From assembly GCF_003626635.1 (NCBI RefSeq), contig NZ_RAZT01000002.1, forward strand, positions 496,001 to 560,000: a DNA stretch of 64,000 bases. Reading direction: 5' to 3'. Below are positions 50,693 to 59,017 of the stretch, in pieces. Under the pieces are notes generated by a model. That model had not been told where the DNA came from. It ran no database searches and saw only the letters and a program-made list of their open reading frames with translations. Position 1 is the stretch's first letter, and every line of letters starts with the position of its first letter. Source of the stretch: Micromonospora musae. Lineage in GTDB: Bacteria; Actinomycetota; Actinomycetes; Mycobacteriales; Micromonosporaceae. A program made the position numbers and the translations under genes.

Positions 50693-50767
50693 CCCCCGGG
50701 CTTCTTCCCGCGGGGATGCTTCGGCAGGTCCCTCCCGCGAGGGAGCACCTTCCCCCGTCGGCGGGGG
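50693..50767. repeat. Cluster of three small hairpins upstream of a membrane protein gene
   Basis: In succession: an imperfect C-rich/G-rich hairpin (50693-50715), TCCCTC-CCGC-GAGGGA (50729-50744) and CCCCCG-TCGG-CGGGGG (50752-50767). They end 35 bases before the ATG at 50802 and could attenuate its expression or end the upstream transcript. No ribosome site separates them from the gene. Confidence 0.5.
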
Positions 50768-50801
50768 CCGCCCGCCCCGGCGCGCGGGAAGCATCGAACG
50801 C

Positions 50802-51737
50802 ATGACGACATCGGCATCGATCGCTCGCGGGACCGGCCACGGGCTGACGTACGCAGTGCTCGGCTGGGCCGTGGCATACGGGGGCGTACGTCTGCTGTGG
50901 ACCGTCGGCGAGGCACCGGAGTTCGGGCCGTTCGGGTTGGATCTGCTCGGTTTCGCCGGCTGGCCGTCGGTGGTGTTGTGCCTGGCGGCGGGTGTTCTGG
51001 CGGTAGCCCTGGACCGGGCGGCGACCTGGCGGCCGGTGCTGGCGGGGCTCGCCTGGACGGTCACCGGGGCGCTGATCGCGGCAGCGGGAATCCTGCTGCC
51101 GGAGCTGGTGGGCTTCCTGCTGCTCACGGTCGGCCCGTACTTCGATCCGCTGGCGTTCCTCAGCCGGCTCGCTTGCGTCAGCGGGGCGGTGCTGCTCGGG
51201 CTCGCCACCGCCCACTACCAGCGGCGCACCCGGGGCGACTGCGCGGACTGCTGCCGTACGGGCCGACCGGGTCAGCGGCGGTCGACACCAGCACGATGGG
51301 CACTCTGGGCCGCGTACGTCGCGGTGGCCGGCCTTGTCACCCGCTTCGCGGCCCAGTTCGTCGCCGGCTTCGACGGCCTCGACCAGAGCGCCTCCCTGAT
51401 CGGGTTGGAGATCGGCCTGCTGCTGGCCGGGGTGCTCTTGCCGCTGGCCCTGGTACACCGCTGGGGCGAGATCTGGCCGGGCTGGGTGCCGCTGCTCGCC
51501 GGTCGCCGGATCCCCCGTCTGCTGCTGCTGGTGCCCGGCTTCGGGCTCGGGGTAGGCATCGTCGCCTACTTCGGCATGGGGATGGTGCAGGTGTCGTCGG
51601 GTTCGGTCAGCGAGTTCTCCGACGCGTTCCTCTGGGTGGCGATGTCGGCGTACTTCATCCTGGGGCTCGGCCTGCTCGCCGCGTCGAGCGACTACCACCT
51701 GCGCACCCGCGTCGCCTGCGACGCCTGCGGCCGGTGA
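50802..51737 (+). CDS. Multi-spanning membrane protein with cytosolic Cys motifs
   Basis: This 311-residue protein has about eight hydrophobic helices (GLTYAVLGWAVAYGGVRLLW, SVVLCLAAGVLAVAL and others). Two Cys clusters are notable: DCADCC at about residue 147 and CDACGR at the extreme C-terminus, each preceded by an identical-style element (HYQRRTRGDC versus YHLRTRVAC). This points to an internal duplication of two four-helix halves, with Zn-binding or redox cysteines after each. I recognise no named family. It is convergent with none and is followed by the TetR-TDT operon. Confidence 0.75.
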   Translation: MTTSASIARGTGHGLTYAVLGWAVAYGGVRLLWTVGEAPEFGPFGLDLLGFAGWPSVVLCLAAGVLAVALDRAATWRPVLAGLAWTVTGALIAAAGILLPELVGFLLLTVGPYFDPLAFLSRLACVSGAVLLGLATAHYQRRTRGDCADCCRTGRPGQRRSTPARWALWAAYVAVAGLVTRFAAQFVAGFDGLDQSASLIGLEIGLLLAGVLLPLALVHRWGEIWPGWVPLLAGRRIPRLLLLVPGFGLGVGIVAYFGMGMVQVSSGSVSEFSDAFLWVAMSAYFILGLGLLAASSDYHLRTRVACDACGR

Positions 51738-51754
51738 CTGCCGGTGGCCGGATT

Positions 51755-51784
51755 TTTGACCCAGAGGTCAAATACGCCTAGGCT
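51755..51784 (+). promoter_or_regulatory. Leaderless promoter overlapped by a TetR operator
   Basis: TTGACC (51756-51761) and TAGGCT (51779-51784) are spaced by 17 bases, close to consensus. The palindrome TTTGACC-CAGA-GGTCAAA (51755-51772) covers the -35 and spacer. The tetR ATG starts six bases after the -10. Confidence 0.9.
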
Positions 51785-51790
51785 GACCCC

Positions 51791-52360
51791 ATGGGACGAC
51801 CTGCGAAGTTCGAGCCGGCCGCCGCCGTGGAAATGGCGATGGATGTCTTCTGGCGCCAGGGGTACGGGGCCACCAGCCCACAAGGCCTCGCCGACGAGTT
51901 GGGTATCGGCAAGGGCAGCCTGTACAACACGTTCGACAGCAAGCACAACCTGTTCACCGAGGCGTTGCGCGCCTACACCGCGTTGCGCGCCACGGCTCTC
52001 GTCGAGATGTTGGACGGGCCCGACCCGGTACGGCCGAGGCTGCGGGCTGTCGTCGAGGAGATGACCGGTTTCGGCGATCACCGGCGCGGCTGCCTGGTGG
52101 TGAACGCGATCGCGGAGCTCGCCGAGGCGGACGAGGCGGTCACCCAGATCGGCAACGCTCTCTTCGACCGGATCGAGGAGGCCTTCCGTAAAGCCATCGC
52201 GCATGGGCGCTCCACTGGCGAGTTGACCGGCCACCAGCCCCCCGCCGACGCCGCGAGCGGCCTGCTGGCCACGATCATCGGCACCAGCGTCCTGGTCAGG
52301 GCCGGCGGCACCGACGAACGCGTGCGACGCATCGTGCACGCCGCCATCGAGCTCCTGTGA
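51791..52360 (+). CDS. TetR-family regulator of the TDT transporter
   Basis: This 189-residue TetR protein has the DNA-binding part EMAMDVFWRQGYGATSPQGLADELGIGKGSLYNTFDSKHNLFTEAL. The C-terminal region with HRRGCLVVNAIAELAEADEAV is that of the TetR_C_16 / YxaF-type group. It is leaderless under a promoter whose -35 is buried in a palindrome, so strong autorepression is expected. Its stop overlaps the transporter start (GTGA), making a two-gene operon that the regulator controls. The ligand may be the transporter's anion or a toxic oxyanion. Confidence 0.93.
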   Translation: MGRPAKFEPAAAVEMAMDVFWRQGYGATSPQGLADELGIGKGSLYNTFDSKHNLFTEALRAYTALRATALVEMLDGPDPVRPRLRAVVEEMTGFGDHRRGCLVVNAIAELAEADEAVTQIGNALFDRIEEAFRKAIAHGRSTGELTGHQPPADAASGLLATIIGTSVLVRAGGTDERVRRIVHAAIELL

Positions 52361-53517
52361 CCAGGATGTTCGACGCCGTGACACGCCGACCCCGCAGTGC
52401 CCGAGTCGTCCAGACCGAGGGCGACGTCGATCCACGGCTTCCCAACCGTGCCCGCTCCCCGCTGCCCACGGCGAACGACGAGGTTCGTCCGCTGCTCGGC
52501 CCCAGTTGGTTCGCGGCCGTGATGGGCACCGGGATCGTCGCCAACGCGGCGGCCACCCTGCCCCGAAGCTTCCCCGGGTTGCGGACCGCGGCCACGGTGG
52601 TCTGGCTGGCGGCCGGCCTGCTGCTCGTAGTACTGATGATCGGCTACGTCCGGCAACGGGTGTTGCGGCTGCACGCTGCCGATCCGATTCAAGCTCAATT
52701 CCTCGGCGCGCCGGCCGTGGCGCTACTCACGGTGGCCGCCGGGGCGCTGCAATTCGGTCAGCCCGTGATCGGGGCGCGGGCCGCGCTGGACCTGGGCGGG
52801 GCGCTGTGGTCGCTCGGTACCGCGCTCGGTCTTGCCACGGCCTGCGCGGTGCCGTACCTGATGATCACCCGGCATCGCTTCGCGCCGGACGCGGCGTTCG
52901 GTGGCTGGCTGATGCCGGTGGTACCACCGTTGGTCTCAGCCACGACAGGCGCGCTACTCGTTCCGCACACCCCTACCGGGCAGCCGCGGCTGGCTCTGCT
53001 GCTGGGCTGCTTCGCGTTGTTCGGGCTCGGCCTGGTGACGGTACTGCTGGTGCTCGCCATGGTCTACAGCCGCCTGGTGCACCACGACGCGCCCACCGGC
53101 GCCATGGTGCCCACCGTGTGGATCGGTCTGGGAGCTCTCGGTCAAGTCGTGACGGGGCTGAGCGCGCTGGCCGCAGCGGTGCCAGGCACCCTTCCCGCAC
53201 CGTACGTTCAGGGCGCGGCAGTCCTCGCGCTGCTGGGCGGAGTTGCGGTGTGGGGCTTCGCCATCCTGTGGCTGGCACTCGCGGTGGCGCTGACCGTACG
53301 GGAGTTCCGAGCGGGGCTGCCCTTCGCGCCCACCTGGTGGTCCTTCATCTTCCCCCTCGGGGCCCTCGTGACCGCCACCGCTGCCGCAGCCGCCCGCACC
53401 GACTCGCAGCTGTTCATCTGGCCTACCGTCGTCCTCTACACGCTGCTCGTCGCCGCCTGGCTCGTGGTTGCCTACCGCTCCCTACGCCATGCCGCCGCGC
53501 ACGCGTTCGGACGGTGA
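52357..53517 (+). CDS. TDT-family (TehA/SLAC1-like) transporter
   Basis: This 386-residue membrane protein of the tellurite-resistance/dicarboxylate transporter family also includes the yeast sulfite pump Ssu1 and plant anion channel SLAC1. The signature LGPSWFAAVMGTGIVANAAATLP lies at the start of helix 1; ten helices follow, ending with LFIWPTVVLYTLLVAAWLVVAY. A hydrophilic tail of about 45 residues precedes helix 1. The GTG start overlaps the tetR stop. The substrate (dicarboxylate, sulfite, tellurite or halide) is not decidable from sequence. Confidence 0.92.
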   Translation: MTRMFDAVTRRPRSARVVQTEGDVDPRLPNRARSPLPTANDEVRPLLGPSWFAAVMGTGIVANAAATLPRSFPGLRTAATVVWLAAGLLLVVLMIGYVRQRVLRLHAADPIQAQFLGAPAVALLTVAAGALQFGQPVIGARAALDLGGALWSLGTALGLATACAVPYLMITRHRFAPDAAFGGWLMPVVPPLVSATTGALLVPHTPTGQPRLALLLGCFALFGLGLVTVLLVLAMVYSRLVHHDAPTGAMVPTVWIGLGALGQVVTGLSALAAAVPGTLPAPYVQGAAVLALLGGVAVWGFAILWLALAVALTVREFRAGLPFAPTWWSFIFPLGALVTATAAAAARTDSQLFIWPTVVLYTLLVAAWLVVAYRSLRHAAAHAFGR

Positions 53518-53555
53518 CCACACGCACCGCCACGCGGGGGCGACTGCCGCAACGG

Positions 53556-54005
53556 TCAGGAGACCGCGGCCTTCACCAGCTCGGTGACCTTCTGCTCCAC
53601 GGCGGCGCTCCACTTCTGGATCGCGTACGACACCGGCCAGCTGTCTCCGTCGTCGAGCTTGGCCGCGTCCTGGAACTCCAGCGTCGAGTAGCGGGAGTTG
53701 AACTTGCCCGAGTTCTTGAAGGCGACCACGATCTTGTCGTCCGCGTTCGCGTAGGCGGGCATCCCGTACCAGGTCTTCGGCGACAGCTCGGGAGCGGCGG
53801 CGGTCACCGTGACGTGCACGCGCTCGGCGAGCGCACGATCCTCCGGCGTCATCTTCGCGATGCTGTCGAGGACCGCTTGCAGCCCGTCCGCCTTCTTCGC
53901 TCCCTTCTTGCCCTCGGCGCGCAGCTCGGCGGCGCGCGACTTCATCGCGGCACGCTCCTCGACGCTGAAGCCGTCGGATTCGGTCATGGCGTTCTTCGTG
54001 GGCAT
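53556..54005 (-). CDS. DUF1801 domain protein
   Basis: This 149-residue soluble protein has a charged N-terminus (RAAELRAEGKKGAKKADGLQ) before the DUF1801/YdhG-like core: LDSIAKMTPEDRALAERVHVTVTAAAPELSPKTWYGMPAYANADDKIVVAFKN, whose W-YGMPAY element is characteristic. The molecular role of the family is not known. ATG 54005 has an AAAGG upstream; a second ATG 18 bases later is also possible. It stands alone. Confidence 0.88.
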   Translation of the reverse strand: MPTKNAMTESDGFSVEERAAMKSRAAELRAEGKKGAKKADGLQAVLDSIAKMTPEDRALAERVHVTVTAAAPELSPKTWYGMPAYANADDKIVVAFKNSGKFNSRYSTLEFQDAAKLDDGDSWPVSYAIQKWSAAVEQKVTELVKAAVS

Positions 54006-54161
54006 CTCAGGCTGCCTTTCGACGCTCAGGGCTCGGCGAGTGCCGGCCGTCCTGAGGAAGCCTAGGATCGACGAACTCCGGCCGCTTCTCGAATCCTGAT
54101 CACATCGGCGGTCGGCCGCTCGCCGGGATCCACCGCCGGCCTAACGTGGTGACAGGGTCGC

Positions 54162-54509
54162 TCAGCGGTCTGCGGGCACCCCGTCCTCCAGTTGCCGGAT
54201 CATGGGGGCGAGGAGTTCGTTGAGTTCCCGAGCCACCGTCGCCGCGCAGGTCATGCTCCCGTCCCAGCGGCTCCGCGTGCAGGTCGCCGAGACGATCCGG
54301 CGGTGCCAGCGGACGTACCCGGGTGACAGCTCGGTGGCCAGCCGCCACGCGGTCGCGGCGAAGGCGACGGGGAGGATGTCGCCCCAGGTATCGGAGAACT
54401 CGTCGATACGTCGAAGCACCTCGGCCTCGTAGCGGCCGTGCCCGTCGGTGCCGCGCTCACGGTCGAACTGCTCGTCGAGCCAGAAGGCACGCGGTTCAGG
54501 CATCCTCAT
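54162..54509 (-). CDS. Hypothetical protein
   Basis: This 115-residue protein has strong G/C third-position bias, so it is very likely real. It starts RMPEPRAFWLDEQFDRE and contains SDTWGDILPVAFAATAWRLATELSPGYVRWHRRIVSATCTRS. It is helical and soluble, with two Cys in TCTRSRWDGSMTC. I recognise no family. A run of G residues precedes the ATG (GGGGG) as the ribosome site. Confidence 0.6.
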   Translation of the reverse strand: MRMPEPRAFWLDEQFDRERGTDGHGRYEAEVLRRIDEFSDTWGDILPVAFAATAWRLATELSPGYVRWHRRIVSATCTRSRWDGSMTCAATVARELNELLAPMIRQLEDGVPADR

Positions 54510-54641
54510 CCCCCGTCCAGGGCCGCCGCTGTCATCGCGTCTCGCTCACCGTGACGGTGTACCACGAACACGCGCGGTTGTCGGCCCGCCTCCGCCACCG
54601 GGGTCGCGACCGGCAGTGCTCTCGGCGGCGCCTAAGGCGGT

Positions 54642-55400
54642 TCAGGAGCCGGTCGTCTGGTATCTACGGAGCGCGGCCTCGGCGAGCTGGTCGAGGTACT
54701 TGTCGCCGCCGGGCTCGTTCGCCATCTCCTGAACGACCACCAGCGTGGTCCCGATCCGGACGAGAACGCTGTCGCCTTTCACCGTGACGGATTCGGACGT
54801 CCAGCTTTCGGTGACGTGGAGGCTCTCGTCGCCGATCCGCGGCCCTGGTGCCGTTGCGAAACGGAAGGTGTTCCCGTCCGGCGACGGCACGGTGGGGCAA
54901 CGGCTGATGACGGTCCGCAGGTCGCTCATCGCTCGCCGCGCGCCGTCGTCGGCGTAGGTCCGGAGGATTTCGCTCCACACCCAGAGGCGCTCGGGACCCT
55001 CGTCATAGCTGAGAGTGGCGGCGGCCATCGCTGATGGCGTGCCGGTCAGCCTCGTGCCCGACAGCAGCGGAATCATCTCGTCCGAACAGGGTCCTTCGGC
55101 GCCTGAATCCTCGTCTCCGGCATCCGACGACATGGAGGTCGCGATATCCACGCTGTATCCGGGCGGGAGCGAGTCCGTGGTCACCAACCGTGCGGAGAGC
55201 GTCGCGGAGTAGCCGGATCCGCCGGTCGCCGGAACCGCTGGGGAGGCCGGCTTCGTGGACGTGGCCGGGCCCGTCGCCTGGGCCGCGGACCGGGCGGGCC
55301 CGCCCGTCGGCCGATCCGAGGTTTCCGCCGCTGAAGAGCCGCAGGCGGTCACCATGCAGACGGCCACCACCGCGACTGACAGACGCAGCATCCTGAGCAC
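54642..55400 (-). CDS. Secreted lipoprotein, PknH-sensor-like region
   Basis: This 252-residue lipoprotein has a signal ending VTAC (Cys20), then a Ser/Pro/Thr linker. The folded part (SARLVTTDSLPPGYSVDIATS to the end) includes DLRTVISRCPTVPSPDGNTFRFATAPG and VRIGTTLVVVQEMANEPGGDKYLDQLAEAALRRY, which resembles the extracellular domain seen in mycobacterial PknH and related lipoproteins. Two Cys (GPCSDEM and SRCPT) could pair. GTG 55400 is preferred because GGAAG is 7 bases before it; ATG 55391 is the alternative. The function is unknown. Confidence 0.75.
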   Translation of the reverse strand: MLRMLRLSVAVVAVCMVTACGSSAAETSDRPTGGPARSAAQATGPATSTKPASPAVPATGGSGYSATLSARLVTTDSLPPGYSVDIATSMSSDAGDEDSGAEGPCSDEMIPLLSGTRLTGTPSAMAAATLSYDEGPERLWVWSEILRTYADDGARRAMSDLRTVISRCPTVPSPDGNTFRFATAPGPRIGDESLHVTESWTSESVTVKGDSVLVRIGTTLVVVQEMANEPGGDKYLDQLAEAALRRYQTTGS

Positions 55401-55482
55401 CGGACAGCTTCCACCTTTCAGACGAGCCCCGTCACGCTACCAGCGCAGGTGACTCCGCCCGCCGCGCGGCCTGTACCAGGGG

Positions 55483-56049
55483 TTACCGCTCCCTCGCCGG
55501 GACGGTGGCCGGCTCGGGGCGCGACACCGTCAGCGCTGCGACGTCGCGCCTGGAGAACTGCCCGGGGACGCTCAGCCCGGCCCGAGCATGCGAGTGGAAG
55601 TTGTTCATGGCGTTGACCCACTTGTCGGCGAGGGCGTGCCACGTTTCGTCATCCAGCTTCGTTCCCTGCCGAGCCGGCTGCTCGAGTTGCCAGACGGCAC
55701 GGTTCAGCTCATGCGCCGCCTCGACAGTCGCGGCGTCGGCGAGCAGGGGCAGTGCCTCGAACGCTTCGGATCGGCGTAGCTCGACGTCCGCCAGTTCGCG
55801 AAGCAGCGCGTCGAGGTCGGCTTCGGGCGCGCCGTTGCTGCGGCCCGCATGAACCTGGTTCGCGCGAGTACCGGCCAACTTCGCCGCGGAGACGTAGGAG
55901 ACGTACGCGTCCAGTCGACGCTGGTCCCACCGGACCTGCAACTCCCTGGCGAACCTGTCGCGATCGGTCAGTCTGCCGACGACGTACGTGCCGGCTGCTC
56001 CCGCAAGCACTGCGATCACGGTCGCCAACGCGGTGATTGCCTGATCCAT
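55483..56049 (-). CDS. Membrane-anchored hypothetical protein
   Basis: This 188-residue protein has one N-terminal hydrophobic helix (ITALATVIAVLAGAAGTYVVGRL) and a long helical cytoplasmic part with DRFARELQVRWDQRRLDAYVSYVSAAKLAGTRANQV and LRELADVELRRSEAFEAL, resembling four-helix bundles. I recognise no named family; its relatives are phage-unrelated chromosomal proteins of actinomycetes (impression only). GGAGGG lies about 14 bases before ATG 56049. It is divergent from the GIDE-like gene. Confidence 0.7.
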   Translation of the reverse strand: MDQAITALATVIAVLAGAAGTYVVGRLTDRDRFARELQVRWDQRRLDAYVSYVSAAKLAGTRANQVHAGRSNGAPEADLDALLRELADVELRRSEAFEALPLLADAATVEAAHELNRAVWQLEQPARQGTKLDDETWHALADKWVNAMNNFHSHARAGLSVPGQFSRRDVAALTVSRPEPATVPARER

Positions 56050-56352
56050 CTCGACACGTCCCTCCGCTCGTGCAGCGACGGCAAGCAGGTTAGCCAGGTG
56101 CTTCGAGCTCGCGATCCGGCGTCCAGGAAAGCTGTCACCTCGGCCGGGCCGAAGTGTGCTCGCGCCCGTGCCTGCGATCGAGCGCTCGCCACGCAGCCGA
56201 GTATGCCAACTGTCGGGTACGCCTCGCTGGAGGCGGATCAGGCAACACGCGCCGCCGCGAACTCGGTGCCGGCCGGTATGGATCCGGCCGATCAGCATCG
56301 GCGAGAATGGATCCATGGCGTGTCCGGCGGTACCGTCGTCCACGTCGGCCGT
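56050..56352. other. Divergent intergenic stretch with uncertain start of the GIDE-like gene
   Basis: About 300 bases hold the promoters of both flanking genes. I see no clean -10/-35 pair. An earlier in-frame ATG at 56278 could extend the plus-strand gene by 25 residues of no recognised fold. No RNA gene or repeat is evident. Confidence 0.4.
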
Positions 56353-57060
56353 ATGGCTCCGGTCGCGGCCGACGCCGTGAATTTCCTGATCATGTGCAGC
56401 TGTATCGGCGCGCTCTTCGCGGCCGGTGAGTCGGTGCGGGTGGCGGTGCGGTGGTGGCTGATCCGTCGTCGGCCGGTGCTGACCTGTGCCGAGTTCACCT
56501 CCGCCCAGCCCGGCACCGCAGTGGTGGTTGTCGGCCGTACGGCCGCTGGGCCGGTGATCACCGCGCCCCGCAGCGGCCTGGCCTGCGTCGGATACCAGTC
56601 CGTCCGCGTCCACGACCACGAGGTCAGCGACAACTACACGGAGACCACCACGGACCCCGGTTTCGAACAGGGCGACACGTGGCTGCACGGCGATGCCGAC
56701 GACGCGGAGATCCACCTCGCTCTCCCGGTACGCACCCGCAAGCTGTTCCACTTCAACAGCCCGATGATGGTCCGCGTGGCGCACATCGAGGATCGCGACA
56801 ACAGCCTCCGCGACCAGCGGGCCGAACAGGAGTTCATCGTCCCGGCGGACCGACCGGTCGTCGCGGCCGGAGTGGTCGCGGCGGCAGCCGGAGACTCGGG
56901 AAGGCTGTACCTGGACGGCGACGACTGGCCGAACGGAACAGCGCAGGGACGCGTCGGCGACCTCGCCCGCCGCTTCGCCCGCGACGTCGCCGTACTCCTG
57001 TGCACCGCCCTGGTGCTGACCGGACTGGCGACCGCACTGTTCCAGGTCGTCCGTCGCTGA
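56353..57060 (+). CDS. Two-helix membrane protein with GIDE/BAM-like domain
   Basis: This 235-residue protein has hydrophobic helix 1 at residues about 10-28 (VNFLIMCSCIGALFAAGESV) and a C-terminal helix (DVAVLLCTALVLTGLATALFQVV). Between them lies a domain with VGRTAAGPVITAPRSGLACVGYQSVRVHDHEV, strands such as IHLALPVRTRKLFHF and a late FIVPADRPVVAAGVV / RLYLDGDDWP. The layout TM, beta domain, TM resembles the BAM/GIDE domain of the mitochondrial E3 ligase MUL1, found in bacteria without the RING. The match is by pattern, so it is moderate. ATG 56353 puts helix 1 at the start but lacks a clear ribosome site. Confidence 0.62.
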   Translation: MAPVAADAVNFLIMCSCIGALFAAGESVRVAVRWWLIRRRPVLTCAEFTSAQPGTAVVVVGRTAAGPVITAPRSGLACVGYQSVRVHDHEVSDNYTETTTDPGFEQGDTWLHGDADDAEIHLALPVRTRKLFHFNSPMMVRVAHIEDRDNSLRDQRAEQEFIVPADRPVVAAGVVAAAAGDSGRLYLDGDDWPNGTAQGRVGDLARRFARDVAVLLCTALVLTGLATALFQVVRR

Positions 57061-57117
57061 GGCTCCCGGCAGACGCGGCGCAGCAGAGCAGGTATTCGTC
57101 CGATCACCGCGTACCCG

Positions 57118-57133
57118 CGCGCACTCGTGCGCG
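57118..57133. terminator. Small hairpin between convergent genes
   Basis: CGCGCAC (57118-57124) and GTGCGCG (57127-57133) can pair around a short loop. It lies between the GIDE-like gene and a GNAT gene. Weak evidence. Confidence 0.5.
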
Positions 57134-57187
57134 ATCGGCGAGCCGAGGGCGGCGCCGGCGCGACGCTGGGCGCTACGGAGCACGGAG

Positions 57188-57769
57188 TCAGCGGCCGGGA
57201 ACCGGCTCGGACGACGGCCGCCACTCCCGCCTGAGCAGCCCGTACACCCACGAGTCCGAGACCTCGCCGTTCACGACGCAGTCTTCCCGCAAGGTCCCTT
57301 CACGTAGGAACCCGAGCTTCTCCAGCACGCGGGCAGATGCCGCGTTGCGGGTATCGGCCTCGGCCTGGACTCGATTCAGCTCCAGCGTGTCGAAGGCCCA
57401 CTGCAGCAGGGCGCGCGCAGCTTCCGTCGCATAGCCGTGACCCCACGCGGCCTCGACGAAGCAGTAGCCCAGCGACGCGCTGCGGTACTCCGGATTCCAC
57501 CGGTTCAGGCTGCACCAGCCGAGAAACGCCCCGTCGGAGAGACGATCCACGCCGAGCCGCGCCCCGGTGCCCTCCGCTGCCATCTGCCGGCAAGCCGCGA
57601 TGAACCGCTCGGCGCGCGCACGATCGCTCCACGGCGGCGCGTCCCAGTACCGCAGCACGTAGGCGCTGCTGTGCAGCGCGAAGAGGTCGTCGGCATCCGC
57701 GTCGTCGAATGGACGCAGTCGGAGGCGAGCGGTGTGCAGCGTGGGGGCGGGCAACGACACTCCCGTCAT
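57188..57769 (-). CDS. GNAT-family acetyltransferase (RimJ/RimL type)
   Basis: This 193-residue enzyme has LHTARLRLRPFDDADADDLFALHSSAYVLRYWDAPPW, the motif A stretch SLGYCFVEAAWGHGYATEAARALLQWAFDTLELNRV and RNAASARVLEKLGFLREGTLREDCVVNGEVSDSWVYGLLRREW. This last tail is the hallmark of the RimJ/RimL ribosomal-protein alanine acetyltransferase group. GGGAGG precedes ATG 57769. It is 27 bases downstream of another GNAT gene, so the two are probably cotranscribed duplicates. Confidence 0.92.
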   Translation of the reverse strand: MTGVSLPAPTLHTARLRLRPFDDADADDLFALHSSAYVLRYWDAPPWSDRARAERFIAACRQMAAEGTGARLGVDRLSDGAFLGWCSLNRWNPEYRSASLGYCFVEAAWGHGYATEAARALLQWAFDTLELNRVQAEADTRNAASARVLEKLGFLREGTLREDCVVNGEVSDSWVYGLLRREWRPSSEPVPGR

Positions 57770-57796
57770 GCTCCCTCCCAGGAATGATGGCCGACG

Positions 57797-58453
57797 TCAG
57801 AGGCCGAACATCGGCCGACATGCTGTCATGCCGTCGACCCGTACGCCGAGCCGCTCTTGCCGGGTCATCCACTTCTGCCTGGTGAGCCGTAGGCGGTCGG
57901 AGACGAGCGCCTCGCCGTCGCGCGCGTCGACTGAGATGCCGTCGGCCTCGTAGCCGAGCTTGCGGGAAACTCCCTGCGAGGCGTGGTTGTCCTGGAACAC
58001 CTCGGTGAGCGCCGCCCGCGCGTCGAGGTGATCGAAGGCCAGCGTGAGCAGACCGACCCGAGCCTCGGTTCCGTAGCCCTTGCCCTGGTGTTCGAGCCCC
58101 AGCCACGAGGAGGTCGTGACCTCGCGGACAACCAGGAAGTCGCGTGCTCGCAGCGTGACCATGCCCAGCGGGTCTCCGTCGTGGAAGACCGCGAGTCCGA
58201 GGCTCCACCCGGCCACGCTCCACTCCGCGAGCCGACCCCAGTGTCCCTGCAGCACGGACCGTGCCCGGTCCTCGGGACTGCCGTCGGTCCACGGCGTCAG
58301 GAACGGACGCTCGTCGGCCCGGTGCACGCCGTCGCCCGCCAGGCGCGCGAGTGCGGCGAGCTCCTCCTCGCGGGGCAGCCGAAGTTCGAGTCGTGGCGTG
58401 ACGACGGTCAGGCTGTATTGGGGCCACAGGTCAGCAAGCACGGACCCGATCAT
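57797..58453 (-). CDS. GNAT-family acetyltransferase
   Basis: This 218-residue enzyme has VVTPRLELRLPREEELAALARLAGDGVHRADERPFLTPWTDG, then VVREVTTSSWLGLEHQGKGYGTEARVGLLTLAFDHLDARAALTEV as motif A (G-x-G-Y-G-T) and DNHASQGVSRKLGYEADGI as motif B. Its start lacks a strong ribosome site; TAGCGT, the likely -10, lies about 20 bases upstream. It is the first gene of a two-GNAT operon. The acceptor substrate is unknown. Confidence 0.9.
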   Translation of the reverse strand: MIGSVLADLWPQYSLTVVTPRLELRLPREEELAALARLAGDGVHRADERPFLTPWTDGSPEDRARSVLQGHWGRLAEWSVAGWSLGLAVFHDGDPLGMVTLRARDFLVVREVTTSSWLGLEHQGKGYGTEARVGLLTLAFDHLDARAALTEVFQDNHASQGVSRKLGYEADGISVDARDGEALVSDRLRLTRQKWMTRQERLGVRVDGMTACRPMFGL

Positions 58454-58673
58454 GACCGCTGGGCCAACGCCACGCTACTGAGTTGCCGGGGTGCGCGCTG
58501 TCATCGGCTACTTGTTTCATCGACCTACAACCGTGGCGCCGGCCAGCCGAAGCGCTGCCGAGCGGACTCCGTCGGCCCTCCGCGCTCATGCCGAAGCTCT
58601 ACGGTGAGGTGCATGCCCGGTGCCACGGCACCACCGGCGGCCAAACGAGTGGCGTGGCCAAGGGGAGGTTCAG

Positions 58674-58946
58674 ATGCTCTACCAGAGCCCTGCTGACTTC
58701 TGTGCCAAGTACGCCGAGGCGCACAACCGCGACCAGACCGATGAATCCGGTGCGACGACCGTGCTGGACAGGGTGACCATCGTCAGCGAGACGGCGGAGA
58801 CGGCCCGGATCGAGGCGGTCTGGTACACCTTCGGCCACGAGCCGGAATCCGGGTACTACGACGTCTTCGAACGCACCGCCTTCGTCCTGGTCAAGCGGCA
58901 CGACGGGTGGCGCCTGCACTCCGAAGAAAATCTCGGCTACGAGTGA
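58674..58946 (+). CDS. Small hypothetical protein, SnoaL/NTF2-like appearance
   Basis: This 90-residue protein has PADFCAKYAEAHNRDQTDESGATTVLDRVTIVSETAETARIEAVWYTF and DVFERTAFVLVKRHDGWRLHSEENLGYE. The ending W-R-L-H-S-E is common in NTF2-like proteins that bind a small ligand, but the protein is too short to be sure. ATG 58674 is supported by AAGGGGAGG 10 bases upstream. The function is unknown. Confidence 0.65.
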   Translation: MLYQSPADFCAKYAEAHNRDQTDESGATTVLDRVTIVSETAETARIEAVWYTFGHEPESGYYDVFERTAFVLVKRHDGWRLHSEENLGYE

Positions 58947-59017
58947 CAACTGATCACTGCAGGACGGCCCGGCGGTCATCACCAACGGGTGACCCGAGCA
59001 ACCTGGTCTTGCCGAAT

